A DNA stretch of 35,020 nucleotides from Prevotella sp. (GTDB lineage Bacteria; Bacteroidota; Bacteroidia; Bacteroidales; Bacteroidaceae), in assembly GCA_024697405.1 (NCBI GenBank), contig JAILFU010000131.1, forward strand, positions 1 to 35,020, given 5' to 3'. Position 1 is the stretch's first letter. Each line of letters opens with the position of its first letter. Position numbers and translations under genes: made by a program. Shown in pieces: positions 15,931 through 24,149 of this stretch. A model generated the notes under the pieces. It was not told where the DNA came from and did no database searches. It worked only from the letters and a program-made list of their open reading frames with translations.

Positions 15931-16524
15931 ATGTCCATATCAAAGACAAGACAGCTGCTGGTCGACGTGGCTCGTCAGCTTTTTGCGAAGAAAGGGCTGG
16001 AGAACACCACGATGAACGACATTGCCCAGACATCGGGCAAGGGGCGGCGCACGCTCTACACCTATTTTAAGTCGAAAGACGATATCTACTACGCCGTCAT
16101 CGAGACCGAGCTGGAGCGCCTCAGCGACAAGCTCGACGAGGTGGCCGCACGGAAAATCAGCCCCCAGGAGAAAGTCATCGAGCTCATCTACACCCATCTG
16201 AGCATGATTCGCGAGACGGTGGTGCGCAACGGTAACCTGCGTGCCGAGTTCTTCCGCAACATCTGGATGGTGGAGCGCGTGCGCAAACATTTCGACCTGG
16301 CCGAGGTGGAGCTCTTCCGCAAGGTCTTCGCCGAGGGCAAGGAAGACGGAGAGTTCGACATCGAGAATGTGAACCTCGTGGCCGACATCTGCCACTACTG
16401 CATCAAGGGCCTGGAAGTGCCCTACATCTACGGGCGCATAGCCCACGGCATGCGCGAGGAAGACACCAAGCCCCAAGTGGCCAAGTTCGTCTACGGCGCA
16501 TTGGGGAAGCATGGGAAAATGTAG
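15931..16524 (+). CDS. TetR/AcrR-family transcriptional regulator
   Basis: A 197-residue one-component regulator. Residues 8-55 form the TetR helix-turn-helix ('ARQLFAKKGLENTTMNDIA', then 'GRRTLYTYFKSKDDIYYAV'). The rest is an all-helical ligand and dimer domain with no obvious specificity clue. It lies 144 bp upstream of fabG in the same direction, so a role in fatty-acid or envelope control is plausible but inferred only from position. The spacer to fabG is almost entirely an 8-bp tandem repeat. No TetR-type operator palindrome is evident in the promoter. Confidence 0.92.
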   Translation: MSISKTRQLLVDVARQLFAKKGLENTTMNDIAQTSGKGRRTLYTYFKSKDDIYYAVIETELERLSDKLDEVAARKISPQEKVIELIYTHLSMIRETVVRNGNLRAEFFRNIWMVERVRKHFDLAEVELFRKVFAEGKEDGEFDIENVNLVADICHYCIKGLEVPYIYGRIAHGMREEDTKPQVAKFVYGALGKHGKM

Positions 16525-16533
16525 GGGATGAAA

Positions 16534-16661
16534 CGAAATGTCGAAAAATCGAGATGCCGAGATGCCGAGATGTCGAAATGTCGAAACGTCGAAATCTCGA
16601 TATTTCGAAATCTCGAAATAACGAAATAACGAAACATCGAAACATCGAAATAACGAAATCT
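16534..16661 (+). repeat. 8-bp x 16 tandem repeat between tetR and fabG
   Basis: Sixteen consecutive 8-bp units beginning CGA fill the intergenic space, ending 7 bp before the fabG start codon. Unit types include CGAAATGT, CGAGATGC, CGAAACGT, CGAAATCT, CGATATTT, CGAAATAA and CGAAACAT. The period is exact; variation is at unit positions 4-8. Adjacent units often match in pairs (CGAGATGC twice, CGAAATAA twice, CGAAACAT twice), as expected from slippage. Confidence 0.95.
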
Positions 16662-16668
16662 CGAAGAA

Positions 16669-17406
16669 ATGAAATTACTAGAAGGCAAGACTGCGCTCAT
16701 CACGGGCGCCGCGCGCGGTATCGGAAAAGCTATCGCGCTGAAATTCGCTGAGGAAGGCTGCAACATTGCATTCACCGACCTCGCAGTGAACGAAGAGACT
16801 GAACAGGAAATCGCCGCCAAAGGCGTGAAAGCCAAGAGCTATGCCTCCAACGCCGCCGACTTCGCCCAGACCGAAGAAGTGGTGAAGCAGGTGAAAGAGG
16901 AGTTCGGCACCATCGACATTCTGGTGAACAACGCCGGCATCACCAAGGACGGACTGATGCTCCGCATGAGCGAGCAGCAGTGGGACGCCGTCATCGCCGT
17001 CAACCTGAAGTCGGCATTCAACTTCATCCATGCCTGTGTGCCAGTGATGATGCGCCAGCGCGGCGGCTCCATCATCAACATGGCCTCCGTGGTTGGTGTA
17101 CACGGCAATGCCGGACAGGCCAACTACGCAGCATCGAAGGCTGGACTCATCGCGCTGGCCAAGTCCATCGGTCAGGAAATGGGTCCGAAGGGCATCCGCG
17201 CCAACGCCATCGCCCCGGGATTCATCGACACCGCCATGACTCAGGCCCTCTCAGAGGATGTGCGCAAGGAGTGGTGCCAGAAGATACCCCTCCGCCGTGG
17301 CGGCACCGTCGACGACATCGCCAACTGCGCCGTCTTCCTCGCCAGCGACATGTCGAACTACATCAGCGGACAGGTCATACAGGTGGATGGCGGCATGAAC
17401 ATGTAG
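16669..17406 (+). CDS. fabG: 3-oxoacyl-[acyl-carrier-protein] reductase
   Basis: A 245-residue short-chain dehydrogenase that reduces beta-ketoacyl-ACP with NADPH in type II fatty-acid elongation. The Rossmann motif 'TGAARGIG' is at 12-19 and 'NNAG' at 87-90, with the catalytic triad Ser140-Tyr153-Lys157 ('YAASK'). The terminal 'GGMNM' is typical of FabG. Length is standard. It probably shares the tetR transcript, because the 8-bp tandem repeat between them contains no consensus promoter. A hairpin terminator follows at 17424-17448. Another SDR specificity is possible but the match to FabG is close. Confidence 0.93.
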   Translation: MKLLEGKTALITGAARGIGKAIALKFAEEGCNIAFTDLAVNEETEQEIAAKGVKAKSYASNAADFAQTEEVVKQVKEEFGTIDILVNNAGITKDGLMLRMSEQQWDAVIAVNLKSAFNFIHACVPVMMRQRGGSIINMASVVGVHGNAGQANYAASKAGLIALAKSIGQEMGPKGIRANAIAPGFIDTAMTQALSEDVRKEWCQKIPLRRGGTVDDIANCAVFLASDMSNYISGQVIQVDGGMNM

Positions 17407-17423
17407 CAATCGAACCAAGCTGA

Positions 17424-17448
17424 AAAAGGTGCACTAGATGCACCTTTT
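17424..17448 (+). terminator. Terminator of fabG
   Basis: AAAAGGTGCA (17424-17433) pairs perfectly with TGCACCTTTT (17439-17448) across the loop CTAGA. The A and T tracts would allow function in both directions. The rest of the gap to 17560 contains nothing notable beyond a partial -7-like ATACTTTG before the next gene. Confidence 0.85.
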
Positions 17449-17560
17449 CGTATTTTGGCGCGTATTATACAATCGCGTGAAAGTAGGCTAATTCATCGTT
17501 CAGCAGACTGAAGTTAGGAAAAAAAGCAGATACTTTGCACCACTATTTATAGGAACAAGC

Positions 17561-18868
17561 ATGATGAGTGATAACAGTTTCAATGGCCAGAAGGCCGTAA
17601 CCACCATGAGGCAGGAGATGCAGGAGGTGCTCACGCAGAACATCTTGCCCTTCTGGATGGACAAGATGGAGGACGGGGAGCACGGCGGATTCTACGGACA
17701 GATGACGGGCCGCTATGAGCTGCGGCCGGAAGCCGACAAGGGAGCCATCCTCAACGCCCGCATCCTCTGGAGCTTCTCGGCAGCCAGCCGCGTGCTGGGT
17801 GTGCCCGAATACCAAGAGGCAGCCACAAGGGCGAAAGACTATTTCCTGGAACATTTCATAGACTGGGAACATGGCGGCGTCTACTGGAGCGTGGACTACC
17901 TGGGGCAGCCGAAGGACACGAAGAAGCAGTTCTACGCCCTGGGCTTCGCCCTCTACGGCCTGTCGGAGTATGCCCGTGCCACTGGCGACCGCGAGGCTTT
18001 GGACTGCGCCTTGCAGCTCTTCGACTGCATAGAGGAGCATGCCTTCGATGCAGGTCACAACGGCTACATCGAAGCGGCAACGCGCGACTGGCAGCCCATC
18101 GCCGACATGCGCCTGAGCGACCTCGACCAGAACTACCCAAAGTCGCAGAACACCCACCTGCACATCATTGAGCCCTACACGAACCTGCTTCGCGCCATCC
18201 GCGAGCTGCAGGCCTCACAGAGCTGTGCCTACGTGCCGGCCATCGGCTCGATGCTCCCCATCGACATTGCCGTTCCGCAGGAGACAGTCGTTCGCGTGGA
18301 AGCAGCCCTGCGAAACCTCATCGACATCTTCACAGACAAGATTCTCAACCCCGAGACCCACCACCTCGACCTGTTCTTCGACATGGACTGGACACGCGGC
18401 GGGGGAAGGCTGGAGAGCTATGGCCACGACATCGAGTGCTCATGGCTGCTGCATGAGGCGGCACTGGTGCTGGGCGACGAGCAGGTGCTGAGGAAGGTGG
18501 AGCCCATCGTGCAGACGGTGGCGCAAGCCAGCGAGAAGGGCCTGCGCCCCGACGGCTCGATGACCCACGAGGCCAACCTCGACACAGGCCATGTAGACGA
18601 TGACCTTCACTGGTGGGTGCAGGCCGAGAACGTGGTGGGATGGCTGAACATCTACCAGCACTTCGGCGACGAAGAGGCTCTGAAGAAAGCCCTGCGCTGC
18701 TGGGACTACATCAAGAAGAACCTGATAGACTGGGAGCACGGCGAGTGGTACTGGAGCCGACATGCCGACGGCTCGCTCAACCAGGACGACGACCATGCCG
18801 GCTTCTGGAAGTGCCCCTACCACAACAGCCGCATGTGCCTGGAAGCGATGGAGCGGTTTTTGCAATGA
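17561..18868 (+). CDS. AGE-family epimerase, probable cellobiose 2-epimerase
   Basis: A 435-residue (alpha/alpha)6-barrel enzyme. Members interconvert glucose and mannose at the reducing end of beta-1,4-disaccharides, as in mannan breakdown, or epimerise N-acylglucosamine. Visible family landmarks are 'GHDIECSWLL' (His289), 'HWWVQAE' (350-356) and 'KCPYHNSRMCLE' (His421), which supply the general acid/base histidines and an aromatic substrate platform. Residues about 215-245 ('SCAYVPAIGSMLPIDIAVPQ') look like an extra loop compared with the usual spacing after 'HLHIIEPYTNLLR'. A start at 17561 or the next Met (17564) is possible. Its stop is 3 bp from that of the convergent gene. No mannanase or mannosyl-phosphorylase gene is next to it, so substrate remains inferred. 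Confidence 0.85.
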   Translation: MMSDNSFNGQKAVTTMRQEMQEVLTQNILPFWMDKMEDGEHGGFYGQMTGRYELRPEADKGAILNARILWSFSAASRVLGVPEYQEAATRAKDYFLEHFIDWEHGGVYWSVDYLGQPKDTKKQFYALGFALYGLSEYARATGDREALDCALQLFDCIEEHAFDAGHNGYIEAATRDWQPIADMRLSDLDQNYPKSQNTHLHIIEPYTNLLRAIRELQASQSCAYVPAIGSMLPIDIAVPQETVVRVEAALRNLIDIFTDKILNPETHHLDLFFDMDWTRGGGRLESYGHDIECSWLLHEAALVLGDEQVLRKVEPIVQTVAQASEKGLRPDGSMTHEANLDTGHVDDDLHWWVQAENVVGWLNIYQHFGDEEALKKALRCWDYIKKNLIDWEHGEWYWSRHADGSLNQDDDHAGFWKCPYHNSRMCLEAMERFLQ

Positions 18869-18871
18869 CCG

Positions 18872-19372
18872 CTAGCCAAGGTATTCCTTGGCGTATTCCA
18901 CGTAGTGGGCGGCATTGTCGGTCTGTCCGGGGCGTGTAGGCTTCAGATACTTTGCGGGAACGCCTCCCCATATCTCGTGGGGAGGTATTTTTGTGTTCTG
19001 CAGCACCAGTGCGCCGGCAGCCACAATGGCTCCTTCGCCCACCTCGCAGCCGTCGAGCAGCGTGGCTCCCATGCCAATGAGTGCACCGTCGCGTATGGTG
19101 CAGGCATGCACGGTGACGTTGTGGCCGATGGTCACGTCCGAGCCGATGTGCGTGGGACCCGTGTCGTGGGTCACATGTACACACGAGCCGTCCTGCACAT
19201 TCGAGCGGTCGCCGATGGTGATGGGGGCCACGTCGCCCCGCACCACAGCATTAAACCAGATGGAGCACTGGTCGCCTATGGTGACATCGCCCACGATGGT
19301 GGCATTCTCGCTGAAGTAGCAGTCCTTGCCCCACTTGGGGCTCATTCCCTTGTAACTCTTGATTAAAGCCAT
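18872..19372 (-). CDS. Gamma-carbonic anhydrase-like hexapeptide-repeat protein
   Basis: A 166-residue left-handed beta-helix protein of the YrdA/PaaY/gamma-CA family, expected to be a cytoplasmic trimer with zinc at subunit interfaces. The hexapeptide pattern is clear ('ATIVGDVTIGDQCSIWFNAVVRGD'; 'TIGSDVTIGHN'-like). Candidate zinc ligands are His66, His84 and His89 in 'VHVTHD' and 'GHNVTVH'. Carbonic anhydrase activity is not proven for most members. It lies 7 bp downstream of the FMN-binding protein gene and is probably cotranscribed with it. Confidence 0.88.
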   Translation of the reverse strand: MALIKSYKGMSPKWGKDCYFSENATIVGDVTIGDQCSIWFNAVVRGDVAPITIGDRSNVQDGSCVHVTHDTGPTHIGSDVTIGHNVTVHACTIRDGALIGMGATLLDGCEVGEGAIVAAGALVLQNTKIPPHEIWGGVPAKYLKPTRPGQTDNAAHYVEYAKEYLG

Positions 19373-19379
19373 AATATCA

Positions 19380-19772
19380 CTACTTGTTCTTCTCGTAGTA
19401 CTCTACGGCGAGCTTCACGTTCTTTTTGATGGCATCGCTGCTGTAGGTGGCACCGGTGCGGCCGTCCACCTCCTTGGTCTTGGCGTCCTTCAGGGTCATG
19501 CCGTCCCACTTGTTCTGGATGTGCTCCACGGCGGCACGCCAGTACTTTGGCGTCTCGTCGTTCTCGAGGAACTCTATCTTTTCAATCTTGTTAGCCTTGA
19601 TGTAGACCTTCAGGGGCGTAGGGCCGTTGTAGCCCATGACATCCTTGCCAAGGGTTGTGGTGTTGACGATGTAGGTACCTTTCTCCTTCACCATGGTGCC
19701 GTCTTTCTTGTCGGCACTCATCAGTGCTACTGCCATCAGGAGGCATGCGCACGGAATCATTAGTTTTTTCAT
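19380..19772 (-). CDS. Exported FMN-binding domain protein (flavinylation substrate)
   Basis: About 130 residues from the Met that begins 'MKKLMIPCACLLMAVALMSA', a signal peptide; an adjacent upstream Met at 19775 is also possible. An AGGA lies about 6 nt before the chosen start. The mature part is one FMN_bind domain. The motif 'DGRTGATYSS' near the C-terminus matches the ApbE-type consensus, in which FMN is joined to the Thr. The protein would thus carry electrons on the periplasmic face, as in RnfG/NqrC and related flavoproteins. No ApbE or Rnf/Nqr genes are in view. It is followed after 7 bp by the gamma-CA-like gene. Confidence 0.85.
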   Translation of the reverse strand: MKKLMIPCACLLMAVALMSADKKDGTMVKEKGTYIVNTTTLGKDVMGYNGPTPLKVYIKANKIEKIEFLENDETPKYWRAAVEHIQNKWDGMTLKDAKTKEVDGRTGATYSSDAIKKNVKLAVEYYEKNK

Positions 19773-19812
19773 CATTCCTGTAATAATTAAGTCCTCCCAG
19801 ACCTCTCCTAGC

Positions 19813-19927
19813 CTCCCCAAAGGGGAGGGATTTTCCCTCCTTTAGGGGCGTGATTGATTGAGTGTGTGTGTGTTACCTTAATCCATTCCAACTTCCCCGA
19901 AGGGGAGGGATTTTCCCTCCTTAGGGG
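19813..19927. repeat. Two copies of a G/C-rich palindromic repeat
   Basis: CCCC-AA-GGGGAGGGATTTTCCCTCC (about 19813-19853) recurs at about 19889-19927 with few changes. Each copy contains two small inverted repeats (CCCC/GGGG and GGGA-TTT-TCCC). They fill the gap between the M6 protease stop and the FMN-binding protein start, separated by a short GT tract (19860-19873). They could act as a terminator of the protease gene. Confidence 0.8.
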
Positions 19928-19939
19928 GACTAGGGGGAC

Positions 19940-22564
19940 TTACCTTTTTATCATTTTCCAGCTTCGGCTGGCAGTCCTTGCCACATAGAGTCCGGGCTTG
20001 AGCGGGAGCTGCGTCAGCTGGCCGGTAGTAGTCACTGCCACCAGCCGCCCGTTGGCCGTAAAGATGCTGACCTCGGTGTGGCTGTTGTCGGCCGCCACTG
20101 CTGCCACCGCGTCGGGCTGTGGCGGCGCTTCCACCTCTGTCGGCTTCACCGTCATGGCAATCTCGTCGATGAGCTCGGTGGCGCCTTTCAGCCTGTTGGT
20201 GAGCAAGATGCCCGTCACGTCGTACCACTTGCCCTCCACGTTGGTCGACATGCTGACGTTCTTCAGCTGGAAGGTGTTGTAGAGGCGTATCTTCTTCTCC
20301 CCATCAATGGCCCATACAGCCACTTTCTGCTCATAGAACAGGCGTGTGGCCTTCAGGGTGATGAGATCGCCGTAGTCGTCGGGCGTCACATCGGCGACGC
20401 TGACCTCACGCGGCGCCACCGGATGCCCGCTGCTGACAGTGAAGCCCTTGTCGTGGGTCATGCTGCCTTCCGCTGCCAGATGGGGCACGTTGTCCTTCAT
20501 GGTCAGTCGCCCGTAGACATTGCCGTTGAGCAAGTCGCCCTGTTTCAGCGACAGCACGGTATTCTCGAAGACCAGCGCCCCCGTAGCGTCGCGTACGTAA
20601 GCCTGCGAGCCTTGTGCAAACACCACCAGGGCATCGTTCAGCATGAGCGTGATGGCCGTGCCGTCCTGCATGGCCTTGTACTCGGCTATGCTGTTGGCAA
20701 CGGGCCGGTTCTCCACTGTGACATGGCAGGTGGCAGTCAGCGCAGCGTCGCCATTGGCCACCACCGTGATGTCGGCCTCGCCCAGTGCTTTCCCGTAGAG
20801 GAGTCCGTGGTCGTCGACCGTCACGACATCCGCATTGCTGCTGCTCCAGGCCAGCGTGTAGGGGGCATAGTCGGGGAAGCGAGTCTCCGTGAGCTGGTAG
20901 CCCAGCCCGTAGCCGATGGTCTCCTCTTCGGGCAGGCTGATGCTCTTCAGCACGTTCACGTCGAGCACGTCGAAGGTCACGATGCCGTTCTTCTCCGCAA
21001 TGTTGTCAAGCCCCAGCTTATTCGGCTTGTTTGCCCAGGTGAGCAGGTTGGCCGGCGACGTGCTGTTGTTCAGCGTCGTAACCTTGCGGCTGCCGGGGAA
21101 GGGGTCGCTGGCCTGTGCCGACGCCCCGTTGTTTCCTCCTGCCCGCAACAGTTCGAAGTACATGTGCTTGGGGTTGACATTGACGTTGTTCTGCTGCCAT
21201 ACGTTGGTGCTGGTGGAGTCTACGCGATACACCAGCAGGCCGTGTCCAGGCAGGTATCTGTCCCACTTGTCCGTCTGCTGGCGGTTCTCCATGAGGAAGA
21301 ACTCCTTCTTCACCGGAGTGTCCAGCCGGTAGCCGGTGTTCGAATAGCCGACCGATTCGAGCGTGAAGCTGCCCTCGCCGCCGATGAGCTGCGGCGTGGC
21401 GAAGCCCATGGCATAGCGCTCGTAGATGTTATAGCCCACAGGCGTGCGGCTGTTGTTCATATAGCTGCCTCCCGACATGATGCTCCACTCTCCGGGGTGG
21501 GGAGTCTCTCCGCCCGACTTCTCGTAGTCGGTGTCGTAGAGGTCCATGACGCCCAGCACATGGCTGAACTCATGGCAGATGGTGCCTATGCCGTCGATGA
21601 TGTGCCAGTTGGCACTGCCAAGCAGCTCGGTGCTGCAGGCATAGCGTCCCATGTAGACGCCGTCCTTTATCACCCACCAGTTGCTGCTTTTGTTGTTGTA
21701 GATATATCCTGCATGCGGCCACACCAGCCGCTCGTCGTTGCCGGTCATGTTCGACCCCAGCCCGGCGAAGATGAAGTAGACCATGTCCACCATCCCGTCG
21801 CCGTCGCCGTCATACTGGCTGTAGTCCACCAGCGAGTCGGCAGCCTCGAGTGCGCCGATGGTAATCTCCGACATGTTGTCGAAGCCCTCGGGATGATACT
21901 GGCTATAGTCCACGGTGACAGGCCCCACCACGTCGAACTGCGGCGAGAACAGCCCGTCGGAGTTGTCGTAGAAATAGTCGCGCACGCTGCCCGTGTAGCG
22001 GCCGTATTGCGAGTTGTCGTAGCCCCGGTAGTCCTCTTTGTTCACCATGTCCTCCATCATGCTGGCATAGTTGCTGCGCGAGAACACACGGTCGTTGAAC
22101 TCTACGAGGATAATCAGGCCACGGAAATTGTTGTAGTTGTAGACGGGTGCCTGTGCTGCTGCGGCCCGGCGGGCCTGGCGGGCCTGTGCCCGGCGGGCAT
22201 ATTCGGCGTCGCGCTCGCGGGCTGCCCGGGCAGTCATCTGCGGAGCCAGCCTTTTCTTCACGCCCTTCAGCCATGTCTGCTCGTCGGCCGTGCGCTGGGC
22301 GCTGTCGTGGGCCGTGCGCCCCGTAGCCACCAGCTGCCCGTCGGCTCCCTTCTGGGCGTATGCATAGAAGCCGTCGTCACGACGCACCACGGAGTAGCCG
22401 TCGTCCGTGGTGTAGAAATGCAGGTATTCGTCGCCCACCAGCCGCACGGTCAGCATGCTGCCGTCGGGCTGGGCGATGCGGGCCGTGCCCGGACGGGCAG
22501 GAACAGCCATTGCCATGCTAGTGCATAGTAGCATGGCAATGGCAAGCAGCAGCAGTCTTCTCAT
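19940..22564 (-). CDS. Secreted M6-family metalloprotease with Ig-like domain and T9SS tail
   Basis: An 874-residue exported zinc protease related to immune inhibitor A. The signal peptide ends near 'SMAMA' (20), and a propeptide-like Arg/Ala-rich region follows to about 140. The catalytic domain carries 'HEFSHVLGVMD' at 331-341, the extended HExxHxxGxxD zinc site. An acidic 'DGDGDGMVD' stretch (252-260) may bind calcium. Next come a Big2-like Ig domain ('SLPEEETIGYGLGYQL', with 'WSSSNADVVTVDDHGLLYGK'), an OB-fold-like region (about 640-800), and a C-terminal T9SS type A tail ('VSIFTANGRLV', 'LKPGLYVARTA'). All active-site residues are intact. The gene starts 9 bp after the DUF4332 gene and probably shares its promoter. 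Substrates are unknown. Confidence 0.9.
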   Translation of the reverse strand: MRRLLLLAIAMLLCTSMAMAVPARPGTARIAQPDGSMLTVRLVGDEYLHFYTTDDGYSVVRRDDGFYAYAQKGADGQLVATGRTAHDSAQRTADEQTWLKGVKKRLAPQMTARAARERDAEYARRAQARQARRAAAAQAPVYNYNNFRGLIILVEFNDRVFSRSNYASMMEDMVNKEDYRGYDNSQYGRYTGSVRDYFYDNSDGLFSPQFDVVGPVTVDYSQYHPEGFDNMSEITIGALEAADSLVDYSQYDGDGDGMVDMVYFIFAGLGSNMTGNDERLVWPHAGYIYNNKSSNWWVIKDGVYMGRYACSTELLGSANWHIIDGIGTICHEFSHVLGVMDLYDTDYEKSGGETPHPGEWSIMSGGSYMNNSRTPVGYNIYERYAMGFATPQLIGGEGSFTLESVGYSNTGYRLDTPVKKEFFLMENRQQTDKWDRYLPGHGLLVYRVDSTSTNVWQQNNVNVNPKHMYFELLRAGGNNGASAQASDPFPGSRKVTTLNNSTSPANLLTWANKPNKLGLDNIAEKNGIVTFDVLDVNVLKSISLPEEETIGYGLGYQLTETRFPDYAPYTLAWSSSNADVVTVDDHGLLYGKALGEADITVVANGDAALTATCHVTVENRPVANSIAEYKAMQDGTAITLMLNDALVVFAQGSQAYVRDATGALVFENTVLSLKQGDLLNGNVYGRLTMKDNVPHLAAEGSMTHDKGFTVSSGHPVAPREVSVADVTPDDYGDLITLKATRLFYEQKVAVWAIDGEKKIRLYNTFQLKNVSMSTNVEGKWYDVTGILLTNRLKGATELIDEIAMTVKPTEVEAPPQPDAVAAVAADNSHTEVSIFTANGRLVAVTTTGQLTQLPLKPGLYVARTASRSWKMIKR

Positions 22565-22573
22565 CAGGCGGGA

Positions 22574-22981
22574 TTAATAAGTCACTTTGGGCTCCAGCTC
22601 CTTGGCCTGGTCGATCATCTTCTGCACCTCCTTCACTGCGGGCACGCGGCCGCAGACGTGGAACTCGGCATTGACCTCCTCCAGTTTGGGCTGCAGGTTC
22701 TCGGCCACGCGGTGGCGGAACTCCTTCACGGTGTCTACGCCAGCCTTCTCCAGCAGTTCGGCGAACTGCGGGCCAACGCCGTTGATGCGGAACAGGTCGG
22801 CATGGTTGGTCCAGCGCAGGATGAGCTTATCGCTGATGCCCGTAGCCTCGGCCAGCTCCTGGCGACCCTTCGGGGCAGCGCACTTCTCAAGCAGTTCACT
22901 CACTTTGTTGATGCCGGCGGCAACCAGCTTCTCGGCATAGACCTCGCCTACACCCTCGATGTCGATAATCTTGTAGTCCAT
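22574..22981 (-). CDS. DUF4332 helix-hairpin-helix protein
   Basis: A 135-residue cytoplasmic protein with two helix-hairpin-helix-like repeats. The first is 'DIEGVGEVYAEKLVAAGI' (about 7-24) and the second 'RINGVGPQFAELLEKAGV' (about 64-81), which resemble the DNA-binding hairpins of RuvA, LigA and ComEA. This matches DUF4332; no biochemical role is established as far as I know. It is first in a likely operon with the M6 protease gene, an odd pairing functionally. Its minus-strand promoter is at 23062-23091. Confidence 0.82.
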   Translation of the reverse strand: MDYKIIDIEGVGEVYAEKLVAAGINKVSELLEKCAAPKGRQELAEATGISDKLILRWTNHADLFRINGVGPQFAELLEKAGVDTVKEFRHRVAENLQPKLEEVNAEFHVCGRVPAVKEVQKMIDQAKELEPKVTY

Positions 22982-23061
22982 AATTGTGCTTTTTTAGTTA
23001 TTAACGTAATTGAGGCAGTCAATACTTCTTACTCCTTTTTTCACTTCATTCAATGATGATG

Positions 23062-23091
23062 CAAAAATACGCATTCTTCTACAAATACAAA
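23062..23091 (-). promoter_or_regulatory. Promoter of the DUF4332-M6 protease unit
   Basis: Read on the minus strand: TTTG (23091-23088), an 18-bp spacer and TATTTTTG (23069-23062). The leader to the ATG at 22981 is about 75 nt. Confidence 0.6.
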
Positions 23092-23146
23092 TCAATTTGC
23101 TGAAAGTTTTTTTATTAATTAAGATTTGTTTAGACGCAAATAACAC

Positions 23147-23174
23147 TTTGTCCAGCGTTTTATTTGTACCTTTG
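23147..23174 (+). promoter_or_regulatory. Promoter of the SBF-like transporter gene
   Basis: TACCTTTG (23167-23174) is a good -7 box. The nearest TTTG (23147-23150) is 16 bp upstream, shorter than usual. The predicted transcript starts near 23181, so the gene cannot use any start codon before that. Confidence 0.6.
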
Positions 23175-23201
23175 CACCATCAAAAGCGTTTTCTGGAAGC
23201 C

Positions 23202-24149
23202 ATGAACCTGATTCGTTTCGCCAAGGACTGGACGCTGCCCGTGGCCATGGGGCTGGGGGCTGCGCTCTATCTGGTCTTCGCCTTTGTGCCCTGGCTCGAC
23301 GGTGCTGCTGCGTTCTTCTCTCCGCTGATGGATGCCATCCTGCCCGTGTTCATGTTTCTGGTGCTCTTTGTCACGTTCTGCAAGGTCGACTTCCACCAGC
23401 TGCGCCCCGTGTGGTGGCACCTGTGGGTGCTGCTGTTCAACCTGCTGTCCGTGGCCGTCGTCATGGCCGTCATCCTCTTTTTCCACGCTCAACTCATCTT
23501 GCTAGAGGCCCTGCTCATGTGCATCATTGCGCCGTGTGCCACGGCAGCCGCCGTGGTGACGCAGAAGCTGGGCGGCAGCCTGGAGCAGACCACCACGTTC
23601 ACCTTCCTGTCGAACTTCCTCACCGTGCTGCTCGTGCCCGTCTGCTTCCCCATGATTGAGAAGGGAGCCGGCATCTCGTTCTGGACGGCCTTCTGGAAGA
23701 TTCTCTACCAGGTGGTCACGCTGCTGGTGCTGCCCATGCTGCTGGCCTACGTGGTGAAGCACCGCATGCACCGTCTCCACCGCCGCATTCTCTCGGTGCG
23801 CGACCTCTCGTTCTATCTCTGGGGCTGCTCGCTGATGATTGTCACGGGCACCACCGTGAAGAACATCGTCCACGCCCAGGCCCCCGTGTGGCTGCTCTTG
23901 GCCATTGCCCTGCTGGGGCTCATGCTCTGCGTGGTGCAGTTTGCCGTGGGCCGCTTCATCGGCCATTATTTCAACCATGCCCAGGAGGCCGGACAAGCCC
24001 TCGGACAGAAGAACACCGCCTTCGCCATCTGGATGGCCAACACCTACCTGAACCCCCTTTCCTCCGTAGGCCCGGGCTGCTACATACTCTGGCAGAACAT
24101 CATCAACTCCGTGGAGATATGGCAGGCCGAAAAGAAGCCCACCCCCTAA
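23202..24149 (+). CDS. Bile acid:sodium symporter (SBF/BASS)-like membrane protein
   Basis: An integral inner-membrane protein of 315 residues from the ATG at 23202 ('MNLIRFAKDWTLPV'). The frame is open further upstream to 23010, but the -7 box at 23167-23174 places the transcript start after that, so the shorter form is chosen. About nine or ten hydrophobic helices are visible. 'IIAPCATAAAVVTQKLGG' and 'GQALGQKNTAFAIWMANTYL' resemble the two crossing-helix regions of the BASS fold (Na+-coupled organic anion transport). Substrate is unknown. It is divergent from the DUF4332-M6 unit. Confidence 0.8.
   Translation: MNLIRFAKDWTLPVAMGLGAALYLVFAFVPWLDGAAAFFSPLMDAILPVFMFLVLFVTFCKVDFHQLRPVWWHLWVLLFNLLSVAVVMAVILFFHAQLILLEALLMCIIAPCATAAAVVTQKLGGSLEQTTTFTFLSNFLTVLLVPVCFPMIEKGAGISFWTAFWKILYQVVTLLVLPMLLAYVVKHRMHRLHRRILSVRDLSFYLWGCSLMIVTGTTVKNIVHAQAPVWLLLAIALLGLMLCVVQFAVGRFIGHYFNHAQEAGQALGQKNTAFAIWMANTYLNPLSSVGPGCYILWQNIINSVEIWQAEKKPTP

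Noticed and set aside
20078..22528. Long open frame (816 aa) on the plus strand opposite the M6 protease
   Set aside because: It is an antisense shadow of a GC-rich gene. Its translation has no domain or signal, is compositionally skewed (His/Val-rich), and the minus-strand product has an intact zinc-protease motif.
23010..23201. Longer N-terminus for the SBF-like transporter
   Set aside because: The -7 box at 23167-23174 puts the transcript start downstream of these codons, and the extra residues are not transporter-like.
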